Source: Streptomyces antnestii | GTDB taxonomy: Bacteria; Actinomycetota; Actinomycetes; Streptomycetales; Streptomycetaceae | Assembly: GCF_004005495.1 (NCBI RefSeq) | Contig: NZ_RZYA01000005.1 | Coordinates: 186,001 to 250,000 of the forward strand | Length of the DNA: 64,000 bases | Direction of reading: 5' to 3' | Part shown: positions 56,590 to 64,000 of the stretch, in pieces | How positions within the stretch are numbered: position 1 is the stretch's first letter | Layout of the letters: each line of letters starts with the position of its first letter | Made by a program: the position numbers and the translations under genes | Notes under the pieces: generated by a model | What the model saw: the letters and a program-made list of their open reading frames with translations, nothing else | Databases searched by the model: none | Told to the model about the DNA's origin: nothing

Positions 56590-57180
56590 ATGCCGATGAC
56601 GATTGCGCAGGTCCTGACCCCCGGTTCGCTCGCCGCCGGCCCCCAGCCCACGCTCGACGCCGACGGCGGACTCGTCCTGCGGCCCTGGCGGGACGAGGAC
56701 GCGCCGGCCGTGCACGCCGCGTTCAGTGACCCCTCGATCCAGCGGTGGCATGCGCGGGTCTCGGAGTCCGAGGACGAGGCGCGCGGCTGGCTGGCGGAGT
56801 GGCGGGATGCCTGGGAGCGCGAGCGGAGGGCGTCCTGGGCGGTCGCCGCGGCGGCCACCGACGAGGTGGTGGGCCGTGCGGGGCTGCGCACCCTCTCGCT
56901 GGAGGAGGGTCAGGCCGAGGTCGCGTACTGGACCCTGCCGGTGGCCCGGGGCACGGGCGTCGCGCCGCGAGCCGTCGCCGCGCTGACCCGCTGGGCGTTC
57001 GACGACATCGGCTTCCACCGCCTCGAACTCCAGCACGCCACAGGCAACTTGGCCTCCTGCCGGGTCGCCCTGAAGTCGGGCTTCGCCGCTGAGGGCACGA
57101 AGCGCAGCGCCCTGCTGCACGCGGACGGCTGGCACGACTCCCACCTCCACGCACGGCTCCGGGAGGACGTGCGGGGGTGA
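56590..57180 (+). CDS. GNAT-family N-acetyltransferase
   Basis: A 196-residue acetyltransferase of the RimJ/RimL type. It has LVLRPWRDEDAPAVHAAFSD, VAYWTLPVARGTGVAPRAVAALTRWAF (acetyl-CoA loop, here RGTGVA) and FHRLELQHATGNLASCRVALKSGF. Targets of such enzymes include protein N-termini, antibiotics and small amines; none can be named here. It is divergent from the pseudouridine synthase gene across 76 bp and is followed by the 26-bp repeat array. Confidence 0.88.
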   Translation: MPMTIAQVLTPGSLAAGPQPTLDADGGLVLRPWRDEDAPAVHAAFSDPSIQRWHARVSESEDEARGWLAEWRDAWERERRASWAVAAAATDEVVGRAGLRTLSLEEGQAEVAYWTLPVARGTGVAPRAVAALTRWAFDDIGFHRLELQHATGNLASCRVALKSGFAAEGTKRSALLHADGWHDSHLHARLREDVRG

Positions 57181-57241
57181 CGGGCCGGGGGTGACGGACT
57201 AGGGGTGACGGGCTGAGGTGAGGCCCAGCCGGTCACCCCGG

Positions 57242-57863
57242 GCGACTGCCTCAGCCTGTTCCTCCGGGGGTGCCGCGGCCGGTCGCTCCGGGCGGCTGCC
57301 GCGGCCGGTCACTCCGGATGACTGCCCCAGCCCGTCACCCCCGGGCGACTGCCGCAGCCTGTTCCTCAGGGCGACTGCCCTTGCCCGTCACCCCGGGCGA
57401 CAGCCTCAGCCAGTCACCTCGGGCGACTGAGAGGGCCCGTCCCTCCGGGCGACTGCCTCAGCCCGTCCCTCCGAGCGGCTGCCCCAGCCAGTCACCCCGG
57501 GCGACCGCCTCAGCCAGTCACCTCGGGCGACTGCGAGGGCCCGTCCCTCCGGGCGGCTGCCTCAGCCCGTCCCTCCGAGCGGCTGCCCCAGCCAGTCACC
57601 CCGGGCGACCGCCTCAGCCAGTCACCTCGGGCGACTGCGAGGGCCCGTCCCTCCGGGCGACTGCCTCAGCCCGTCCCTCCGAGCGGCTGCCCCAGCCAGT
57701 CGCCCCGGGCGACTGCCTCAGCCAGTCACCTCGGGCGATTGCCGCGGCCGGTCGCTCCGGGCGGCTGCCTCAGCCCGTCCCTCCGAGCGGCTGCCCCAGC
57801 CAGTCGCCCCGGGCGACTGCCCCAGCCCATCCCTCAGGGCGACTGCCCCAGCCGTCACTCCGG
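57242..57863. repeat. 24-unit tandem repeat of 26 bp with a 104-bp higher-order period
   Basis: Twenty-four consecutive units, nearly all 26 bp, begin gcgactgcc, gcggctgcc or a close variant. They continue cagccagtcacc or cagcccgtccct and end ctccgg, cctcgg or ctccga. Units 8-11, 12-15 and 16-19 (57423-57526, 57527-57630, 57631-57734) are near-identical 104-bp blocks; 20-23 are a diverged block. Early units vary in length (24 and 27 bp). As 26 is not a multiple of 3, codon phase rotates, so the array is not coding. It lies between a GNAT gene and the 3' end of a siderophore-interacting-protein gene. Confidence 0.95.
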
Positions 57864-57872
57864 GCGGCCGCC

Positions 57873-58709
57873 CTAGGAAGTCCTCTCCTGTTCCGCCTCC
57901 ACCTGCGCGTTCCACTCCCGCTTCGATGCCTGCCAGCCGTCCTCGTTGTGGCCGAGGCGCCAGTAGCCCGAGATGGAGAGGTCCTCGCGGGGGATCTGCC
58001 GTTCGTTACGGAGGTGGCGGCGCAGCTCCTTCACGAAGCCCGCCTCACCGTGGACGAACGCGTGCACCCGGCCCCCCGGGAATGTGAGCGTGCGCACCGC
58101 CTCGACCAGGGCCTCGCCCACCGGGCGGTCGCCGCGATGCAGCCAGGTGACCTGCACGGCGGAGTCGGTCTTCTGCTCCTCGGACGCGTCGGCGACCTCC
58201 ACGAAGGCGTGGGCCACGGCGCCCTCCGGCAGCGCCTCCAGGGCGGCGGCGATCGCGGGCAGCGCGCTCTCGTCACCGACGAGGAGATGCCAGTCGGCGC
58301 CGGCGTCGGGGGCGTAACCCCCGCCGGGACCGGCCAGGTGCACGCTCGCGCCCGGCCGTACGTCCCGCGCCCACGGACCGGCGATGCCCTCGTCGCCGTG
58401 CACCACGAAGTCGAGCGTCAGCTCGCACGCCACCGGGTCCCAGGCGCGCACGGTGTACGTGCGCGTCACGGGCCACTGGTCGCGCGGCAGCTCCTCCCGG
58501 ATCCGGCCGAGGTCGAACGGCTCGGGGTACGTGACACCGTCGAGCGGGAACTGGAGCTTCACGTAGTGGTCCGTGAAGCCGCCCGCGGCGAACGCGGCGA
58601 GGCCGTCCCCGCCGAGGACCACACGCTGCATGTGCGGGGTGAGCCGCTCGGTGCGCACGACCTCTCCCCGGTGCGCTGTCGGCTTCCTGCGCTCTGCACG
58701 CTCCGCCAT
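57873..58709 (-). CDS. Siderophore-interacting FAD protein
   Basis: A 278-residue protein of the ViuB/YqjH type. The FAD-binding beta barrel has VTRTYTVRAWDP (RxYTxR motif) and FVVHGDEGIAGPWARDVRPG, and the C-terminal part has GDESALPAIAAALEALP and SGYWRLGHNEDGW. It reduces ferric siderophores in the cytoplasm to release iron. A palindromic iron box lies 29-44 bp upstream of the start codon, so expression should rise when iron is scarce. Its 3' end adjoins the 26-bp repeat array. Confidence 0.95.
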   Translation of the reverse strand: MAERAERRKPTAHRGEVVRTERLTPHMQRVVLGGDGLAAFAAGGFTDHYVKLQFPLDGVTYPEPFDLGRIREELPRDQWPVTRTYTVRAWDPVACELTLDFVVHGDEGIAGPWARDVRPGASVHLAGPGGGYAPDAGADWHLLVGDESALPAIAAALEALPEGAVAHAFVEVADASEEQKTDSAVQVTWLHRGDRPVGEALVEAVRTLTFPGGRVHAFVHGEAGFVKELRRHLRNERQIPREDLSISGYWRLGHNEDGWQASKREWNAQVEAEQERTS

Positions 58710-58737
58710 GGCGGCCTCCCCTGGAGATCACTAGCTA

Positions 58738-58753
58738 CTTAGGTTTACCTAAG
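58738..58753 (-). promoter_or_regulatory. Iron box (DmdR/IdeR operator)
   Basis: cttaggtttacctaag has perfect 7-bp arms around a TT centre and matches the core of the actinobacterial DtxR-family operator (TTAGG...CCTAA). It lies just upstream of the siderophore-interacting-protein gene, where a repressor would block its promoter. Confidence 0.85.
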
Positions 58754-58775
58754 TTAACACCCGGCCCGCCGGAGG

Positions 58776-59714
58776 TCAGCCCGCCAGAGTGGAGAGAAGT
58801 CGCTGCAGGGAACCGCCGAGGCCCCAGCGCTGCGCCAGCTCGTCCAGGGTCGCGGGATCGCGTGCCTCGCGCGGCAGCGCCGTGTCCACGTCCGGCAGCG
58901 GCACGTCCGACGCCACCCGCACCACCGTCGGCGCCACCGCGATGTACGGCCGCGACTCGTCCAGACGCTTGCGCTGCGACGGCGTCAGCTTCGACTTCGG
59001 GTCGTCGACCGCGGCCATGATCCCGGCCAGGTCCCCGAACTGCGCCAGCAGCTTCGCCGCCGTCTTCTCGCCGATGCCCGGCACGCCCGGCAGCCCGTCG
59101 CTCGGGTCGCCGCGCAGCAGTGCCAGATCCACGTAACCGGAGCCGTCGACCCCGTACTTCTCGCGCAGCAGGTCCTCGTCGGTGACCTGGAGGGTGCCGA
59201 CGCCCTTGAGGGGGTACAGGACGCGGCGCTCGCGCTTGTCGTCCACGAGCTGGAAGAGGTCCCGGTCGCCGGTGACGATGTCGACCGGTCCGCCGGCCCG
59301 CCCGGTGAACGTGCCGATGACGTCGTCCGCCTCGTACCCCTCGACGCCGACGCGCGCGATGCCCACCGCGTCGAGCACGTCCTCGATGATCGGGACCTGG
59401 GGGGAGAGGGTGTCGGGGATCTCCTCTTCGTCCGGGGTGCCGCTCTCGGTCAGCTCGGCGACACGGTGTGCCTTGTACGAGGGGATCAGGTCGACCCGCC
59501 ACTGGGGCCGCCAGTCCGCGTCCATGCAGGCCACGAGCGAGTCGGGGTGGTGGTCGTGCACGAGCCGGGTGATGAATTCGAGCAGGCCGCGCACCGCGTT
59601 GACCGGCGTCCCGTCCGGGGCCTTCACGGAGTCGGGGACCCCGAAATAGGCCCGGAAGTACAGGGACGCGGTGTCGAGCAGCATCAGGCGATCGGTTCGC
59701 TGGGTCACGTCCCA
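58776..59714 (-). CDS. 5'-3' exonuclease (PolA N-terminal-domain-like)
   Basis: A 312-residue stand-alone FEN/5'-nuclease: MLLDTASLYFRAYFG at the start, ACMDADWRPQWRVDLIPSYKAHR, EADDVIGT, VTGDRDLFQLV (metal-binding acids) and the helix-hairpin-helix GLPGVPGIGEKTAAKLL. Such proteins remove RNA primers or flaps. The start may be ATG 59714 or GTG 59708; an ATG/GTG slightly further up is also possible, and none has a clear ribosome binding site. Confidence 0.9.
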   Translation of the reverse strand, partial: WDVTQRTDRLMLLDTASLYFRAYFGVPDSVKAPDGTPVNAVRGLLEFITRLVHDHHPDSLVACMDADWRPQWRVDLIPSYKAHRVAELTESGTPDEEEIPDTLSPQVPIIEDVLDAVGIARVGVEGYEADDVIGTFTGRAGGPVDIVTGDRDLFQLVDDKRERRVLYPLKGVGTLQVTDEDLLREKYGVDGSGYVDLALLRGDPSDGLPGVPGIGEKTAAKLLAQFGDLAGIMAAVDDPKSKLTPSQRKRLDESRPYIAVAPTVVRVASDVPLPDVDTALPREARDPATLDELAQRWGLGGSLQRLLSTLAG

Positions 59715-59974
59715 CATCCTGCCGCACCGCACTGACAGTCACCGACCCGCGACGATGCGGCGGCACCGGCTCCGGCTCCGGCTCCGGAAGTGAACGCGAT
59801 GTGAACTGGAACACTCTTGCGTTTGATCCGCATAAGCGCGGGCAGGCGCGCAGCCGGAGCGAAGCCGTTCACGCATCAACCAATGGGTGGCCGGACACGC
59901 GAGCGGATCTCGCATCGCTCCACGGCCCGCCGGCGGGGGAGGCGGGCCGTATTCGTTCTACCCAAGAGGTGTAT

Positions 59975-61144
59975 GTGTCCAGGCTGCAGGCCGAAGACCT
60001 GTACAAGGTGTTCGGCAGACGACCCGATCAAGCGGTGGAGAAACTCCGCCACGGAGCAGACCGTGAGGAACTGCGCGCCGGCGGCACCACCGCTGCCGTG
60101 ATCGACGCCTCCTTCACCGTCGAGCCGGGCCAGATCTTCGTCGTGATGGGTCTGTCGGGCTCCGGCAAGTCCACGCTTCTGCGCATGCTGAACGGACTGC
60201 TCGAGCCCACGGCCGGGCACGTCCGCTTCGACGGCCAGGATCTGACCGCGCTCAGCCCGCGAGACCTGCGCGCCGTGCGCTCCAAGAAGATCAGCATGGT
60301 CTTCCAGCACTTCGCGCTGTTCCCCCACCGCAGCGTGATGGAGAACGCCGCGTACGGCCTGGAGGTCCAGGGTGTGCCGCGCAAGGAGCGCGAGAAGCGC
60401 GCCATAGAGGCGCTGCGCCTCGCCGGTCTCGCCGGCTGGGAGAAGTCCTGGCCCGACGAGCTCTCCGGCGGTATGCAGCAGCGTGTGGGCCTGGCCCGCG
60501 CGCTCGCCACGGACGCCGACCTGCTCCTCATGGACGAGTCGTTCAGCGCGCTCGACCCGCTGATCCGCCGCGACATGCAGGACCAGCTCCTGGAGCTCCA
60601 GAAGACCCTGAAGAAGACCATCGTCTTCATCACCCACGACCTGAACGAGGCCATGCGCCTGGGCGACCGCATCGCCGTCATGCGCGACGGCCGCATCGTC
60701 CAGATCGGCACCGCCGAGGACATCCTCGTCCGGCCCGCCAACGACTACGTCGCCTCGTTCATCCAGGACGTGGACCGCTCCCGCGTGCTGACCGCGGGCG
60801 CGATCATGACCGACGTGCCGGAGGACTACGTCCACGGCGACGCGCCCGCGACGGTCACCGAGGACACCCCGGTCATCGAGCTGTTCACGCCGTGTTCCAC
60901 GGTCGGCGTCGCCGTCGCCGTGGCCGACAAGAGCGGCAAGCTTCTCGGCGTCGTCACGCGCGAACGGCTCCTCGGCGTACTCGGTGAGGCGATCCAGCCC
61001 GCCGAGCAGCCCTCCCTGACGAAGACCGAGCAGGCAGAGCAGGCCGAGCAGACCGAGCAGGCCGAGCAGACTGAGCAGGACGACGTCCCGACGCCGCGCG
61101 GCGAGGGCGACGAGCCGGTGGAGAAGGTGATCACCGGTGCCTAG
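59975..61144 (+). CDS. proV: Glycine betaine/proline ABC transporter ATP-binding subunit
   Basis: A 389-residue OpuAA/ProV ATPase. Walker A is GLSGSGKST, signature LSGGMQQRVGLARAL, Walker B LLLMDESFSALD, switch His in ITHDLNEA. The N-terminal GGTTAAVIDASFTVEPGQIF is typical of ProV. The C-terminus holds a CBS-like osmosensing region (VTEDTPVIELFTPC, LLGVVTRERLL) and an EQ-rich tail. The start is GTG 59975 behind AGAGGTG. The 260-bp region upstream (59715-59974) should contain an osmoregulated promoter, though no known box was found. Confidence 0.94.
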   Translation: MSRLQAEDLYKVFGRRPDQAVEKLRHGADREELRAGGTTAAVIDASFTVEPGQIFVVMGLSGSGKSTLLRMLNGLLEPTAGHVRFDGQDLTALSPRDLRAVRSKKISMVFQHFALFPHRSVMENAAYGLEVQGVPRKEREKRAIEALRLAGLAGWEKSWPDELSGGMQQRVGLARALATDADLLLMDESFSALDPLIRRDMQDQLLELQKTLKKTIVFITHDLNEAMRLGDRIAVMRDGRIVQIGTAEDILVRPANDYVASFIQDVDRSRVLTAGAIMTDVPEDYVHGDAPATVTEDTPVIELFTPCSTVGVAVAVADKSGKLLGVVTRERLLGVLGEAIQPAEQPSLTKTEQAEQAEQTEQAEQTEQDDVPTPRGEGDEPVEKVITGA

Positions 61145-63755
61145 GATCCCCTTCGGTAACTGGGTCAACAGCGTCGTCGAGTGGCTGCTCAGCCACGCGG
61201 CGTGGCTCTTCGACTTCTTCAAGAACGTCTTCAACGGTGCCTACGACGGCATCAACTGGGTCCTCCAGGCCCCGCAGCCGCTGATCCTCGCGGGCATCTT
61301 CGCCGTGATCGCCTTCTGGCTGCGCGGCACCGTCGCCGGTGTGCTGACCTTCGTGGGCTTCGCGTTCATCGACTCCCTCGAACTGTGGGACCACGCGATG
61401 ATGACGCTGTCGCTCGTCCTCGTGGCGACGATCATCGCGCTCGTCATCTCGGTGCCCGTCGGCATCTGGGCGGCCCGCTCGAACCGCGTCAGCGCGGTCG
61501 TGCGCCCGGTCCTGGACTTCATGCAGACGCTGCCCGCGATGATCTACCTCATCCCGGCCATCCTGTTCTTCGGCTCGGGCGCCCCCGCGGGCATCGTCGC
61601 GACCCTGATCTTCGCGCTCGCCCCCGGCGTCCGCATGACCGAGCTGGGCATCCGGCAGGTCGACAAGGAACTGGTCGAGGCCGCCGACGCGTTCGGTGAC
61701 ACCCCGCGCAACACCCTGTTCCGCGTCCAGCTGCCGCTCGCGCTCCCGTCGATCATGGCCGGTGTCAACCAGGTCATCATGCTGGGCCTGTCCATGGCCG
61801 CCATCGCGGGCATGGTCGGCTCCGAGGGCCTCGGCGCCGACGTGAACGAGGCCATCGGCCAGCTGAACGTCGGCCTCGGCTCCGAGTCCGGCGTCGCCAT
61901 CGTGATCCTCGCGATCTACCTCGACCGCATGACCAGCGCGCTCGGCACCCAGGCGTCCCCGATGGGTCGCCGTGCCCTCGCCAAGGTGCGCGCCGCGCAC
62001 GGTCTGACGGTCTGGAACTACCGCCCGCGCCCCGCGGTCGCGGTCGTCGGTGTCGTCGTCCTCGCGCTCGTCGCGGGCGGCATGGGCATGTTCGGCGCCG
62101 CCACGACTCAGGCGCCGGTCGCCGACGCGTCCAATGTCGGCAAGGGCAAGAAGATCTCCATCGGCTACATCCCGTGGGACGAGGGCGTCGCCTCCACCTT
62201 CCTGTGGAAGGAGATCCTGGAGGAGCGCGGTTTCCAGGTCGAGGCCAAGCAGCTCGACGCGGGCCCGCTGTACACGTCGCTGGCCTCCGGGCAGGTCGAC
62301 TTCGAGACCGACTCCTGGCTGCCGACCACGCACGCGCAGTACTGGAAGAAGTACGGCAAGCAGCTCGACGACCTCGGTGCCTGGTACGGCCAGACGTCCC
62401 TGGAGCTCTCGGTGCCCGCCTACATGAAGGGCATCGACTCGCTCGATGACCTCAAGGGCAAGAGCGCCACCTTCGACGGCAAGATCACCGGCATCGAGTC
62501 CAGCGCCGGAATGATGGGGCTCCTCAAGGACAAGGTCCTCAAGGAGTACGGCCTCGACAAGGAGTACCGGGTCGTCGACAGCTCCACGCCGGCGATGCTG
62601 GCGCAGCTGAAGCGCGCGTACGCCAAGAAGCAGCCGATCGTCACGACGCTCTGGTCGCCGCACTGGGCGTACAGCGACTACAAGCTGAAGAAGCTCAAGG
62701 ACCCGAAGGGTGCCTGGGGCAAGGGTGACGGTGTGCACACGCTGTCCCGCAAGGGCTTCGCCGCCGACAACCCCGAGGTCGGCGCGTGGCTCAAGAACTT
62801 CAGGATGACCGAGAAGCAGCTGACGAGTCTTGAGGCCGACATCAACAAGGCCGGCAAGGGCAAGCAGCAGGACGCCGTCAAGGCGTGGCTGAAGGCGAAC
62901 CCCGGTGTCGTCGACAAGCTGGCCCCGGTCAAGAAGTCCTCGACGGCCGGCGGCACGGGCGAGGCCGCCCGTCCGGTGAACGTCGCCTGGTTCCCCTGGG
63001 ACGAGGACGTCGCCGTCACCTACCTGTGGAAGCGCGTCCTCGGTGACCGCGGCTACAAGCTCAACCTGAAGCAGATGGACGTCGGCCCGGTCTACACCGG
63101 CCTCGGCTCCGGTGACCTGGACGTCAACTTCGACGCCTGGCTGCCCTATGCCCAGAAGAACTACTGGGACAAGCACAAGGACAACCTGAAGGACCTGGGC
63201 TCCTGGTACAGCCCGACGTCCCTCGAGATCGCCGTGCCCTCCTACGTGAAGGGCGTCAAGTCCCTCGAGGACCTCAAGGGCAAGGGCAAGACCTTCGACG
63301 GCAAGATCATCGGCATCGAGCCGGGCACCGGCGAGATGAACCTGCTGAAGAAGAACGTCCTGCCGGGCTACGGCCTCGACAAGGAGTACAAGGTCGTCGA
63401 CGGCTCCACGCCCGCGATGCTCGCCGAGCTGAAGCGCGCGTACGCCAAGAAGCAGCCGGTCGCCGTCGTGCTCTGGTCGCCGCACTGGGCGTACAGCCAG
63501 TACCAGCTCAACAAGCTGACCGACTCCAAGAAGCTCTTCGGTGAGGGCAACACGATCCGCACCATCGTCAACAAGGGCTTCCCCTCGAAGTACCCGCAGC
63601 TCACGAAGTGGTTCAAGAACTTCAAGATGAGCGAGAGCGAGCTGGGCAGCCTCGAGGCGGAGATCAAGAAGCGCGGTCAGGGCCATGAGGAACAGGCCGT
63701 GGACGCGTGGCTGAAGACGCACAAGGACGTCGCGGACCGGATGGCTCCGCAGTAG
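61137..63755 (+). CDS. Glycine betaine ABC permease fused to two substrate-binding domains
   Basis: An 872-residue fusion. Residues about 1-300 are a ProW/OpuAB permease with six or more helices and the EAA loop ELVEAADAFGDTPRN. A further membrane segment (AVVGVVVLALVAGGMGMFG) leads into two homologous OpuAC domains, about 343-600 and 615-872. Each has the Trp residues of a betaine cage (TLWSPHWAYSDY in the first, VLWSPHWAYSQY in the second, WLP in both). A dimeric importer would thus carry four binding domains. The GTG start overlaps proV by 8 bp. Compatible-solute uptake under osmotic stress. Confidence 0.93.
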   Translation: MPRIPFGNWVNSVVEWLLSHAAWLFDFFKNVFNGAYDGINWVLQAPQPLILAGIFAVIAFWLRGTVAGVLTFVGFAFIDSLELWDHAMMTLSLVLVATIIALVISVPVGIWAARSNRVSAVVRPVLDFMQTLPAMIYLIPAILFFGSGAPAGIVATLIFALAPGVRMTELGIRQVDKELVEAADAFGDTPRNTLFRVQLPLALPSIMAGVNQVIMLGLSMAAIAGMVGSEGLGADVNEAIGQLNVGLGSESGVAIVILAIYLDRMTSALGTQASPMGRRALAKVRAAHGLTVWNYRPRPAVAVVGVVVLALVAGGMGMFGAATTQAPVADASNVGKGKKISIGYIPWDEGVASTFLWKEILEERGFQVEAKQLDAGPLYTSLASGQVDFETDSWLPTTHAQYWKKYGKQLDDLGAWYGQTSLELSVPAYMKGIDSLDDLKGKSATFDGKITGIESSAGMMGLLKDKVLKEYGLDKEYRVVDSSTPAMLAQLKRAYAKKQPIVTTLWSPHWAYSDYKLKKLKDPKGAWGKGDGVHTLSRKGFAADNPEVGAWLKNFRMTEKQLTSLEADINKAGKGKQQDAVKAWLKANPGVVDKLAPVKKSSTAGGTGEAARPVNVAWFPWDEDVAVTYLWKRVLGDRGYKLNLKQMDVGPVYTGLGSGDLDVNFDAWLPYAQKNYWDKHKDNLKDLGSWYSPTSLEIAVPSYVKGVKSLEDLKGKGKTFDGKIIGIEPGTGEMNLLKKNVLPGYGLDKEYKVVDGSTPAMLAELKRAYAKKQPVAVVLWSPHWAYSQYQLNKLTDSKKLFGEGNTIRTIVNKGFPSKYPQLTKWFKNFKMSESELGSLEAEIKKRGQGHEEQAVDAWLKTHKDVADRMAPQ

Positions 63756-63771
63756 TCCCGCAGGGTTCCAC

Positions 63772-63816
63772 ACGCGCGTGGGCGGCCGGTCTCCGTGACC
63801 GGCCGCCCACGCGCGT
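63772..63816 (+). terminator. Terminator of the betaine transporter operon
   Basis: A perfect 19-bp stem (acgcgcgtgggcggccggt / accggccgcccacgcgcgt) with a 7-nt loop, 16 bp after the stop codon. Confidence 0.85.
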
Positions 63817-63903
63817 TCGCCCGCTCACATGAAACCGCGTCCCGAACCTGCGTAGTCTGCAAGGAACCGAACAGGTGACGACGCGCGGGAGGGAGCCGGG
63901 GCG

Positions 63904-64000
63904 ATGGACGAACACAAGGAGACACTTCGGGTGGGTGCGGCCGTGCGGCGCAGGCGCCGGGCCCAAGAGCTCACCCTCGCCGCCGTCGCGGAGCGCAGCG
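63904..64000 (+). CDS. XRE-family regulator (partial, 3' end off window)
   Basis: The first 32 codons of a helix-turn-helix protein: MDEHKETLRVGAAVRRRR followed by AQELTLAAVAERS, the start of an XRE domain (LGxRLRxLRxxxgLTLxxLAxxSG). GGGAGGGAG precedes the ATG at a good distance. In this length range many Streptomyces relatives carry a C-terminal cupin domain, but that cannot be checked here. Confidence 0.75.
   Translation, partial: MDEHKETLRVGAAVRRRRRAQELTLAAVAERS

Noticed and set aside
57242..57863. CRISPR array
   Set aside because: The units are contiguous with no unique spacers, and no cas genes are present; the nearby RecB-like nuclease is 30 kb away.
57270..58742. Long plus-strand frame through the 26-bp repeats into the siderophore-interacting gene
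   Set aside because: The proline/arginine-rich translation with a 26-residue period is a by-product of the repeat; the second half is antisense to a solid FAD-protein gene.
61131..63773. 880-residue open frame antisense to the betaine permease fusion
   Set aside because: It mirrors the duplicated plus-strand domains and contains no recognisable domain; the plus-strand protein is well supported.

Overview
The window is high-GC (about 70% or more), densely coded DNA with many GTG starts, ATGA/GTGA gene overlaps and strong GC-rich hairpins. Its gene content (pup-proteasome cluster, gylR-glpFKD, a conservon with a P450, Tat genes) identifies a Streptomyces chromosome. The order from gylR and metH through the proteasome, tat, helicase and conservon genes to the betaine transporter matches, from memory, the S. 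coelicolor region around SCO1620-SCO1660. This is therefore mostly conserved core chromosome. The part left of about 8.6 kb looks accessory.

Region 1 (1-8640): a leftward catabolic operon (aldehyde dehydrogenase, extradiol-type VOC dioxygenase, L-aspartate-dehydrogenase-like enzyme, alpha/beta hydrolase, cupin, two SDRs, and a TPP-dependent decarboxylase cut by the window edge) plus a divergent MFS metabolite/H+ symporter. It resembles the poorly understood aspartate-dehydrogenase clusters of Pseudomonas. One SDR has lost its whole catalytic tetrad. Region 2 (8660-11530): an XdhC-like protein, a MarR regulator and a luciferase-like monooxygenase. Region 3 (11595-16915): glycerol catabolism, gylR followed by glpF-glpK-glpD, with two copies of a 23-bp operator-like palindrome. 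Region 4 (17137-25268): metH, a HAD phosphatase, and two tandem oligopeptide-binding lipoproteins without permeases.

Region 5 (25263-45183): a response regulator, a RecB-like nuclease, a site-2 protease, trmI, a secreted protein and a ferredoxin. The pupylation/proteasome system follows: arc (mpa), dop, pup, a small endonuclease-VII-like ORF, prcB, prcA, then a LacI/MFS pair, pafA, two FKBP prolyl isomerases and pafB-pafC. Together these make Pup, deamidate it (Dop), ligate it to targets (PafA), unfold the targets (ARC) and degrade them (PrcBA). PafBC is a DNA-damage-responsive activator. Region 6 (45483-50622): tatA, tatC, a lipid kinase-like gene and the HelY/Mtr4-like helicase.

Region 7 (50903-55529): a five-gene conservon (cvnABCD plus a CYP157-type P450 lacking EXXR). 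Region 8 (55548-64000): an RluA-type pseudouridine synthase, a GNAT acetyltransferase, a 24-unit tandem repeat of 26 bp with a 104-bp higher-order period, an iron-box-controlled siderophore-interacting protein, a 5'-3' exonuclease, a glycine-betaine ABC transporter whose permease carries two fused substrate-binding domains, and the start of an XRE regulator.

No rRNA, tRNA, CRISPR array, transposase or phage gene was recognised. Several genes have a TANNNT -10 box exactly 6 nt before the start codon, suggesting leaderless mRNAs.
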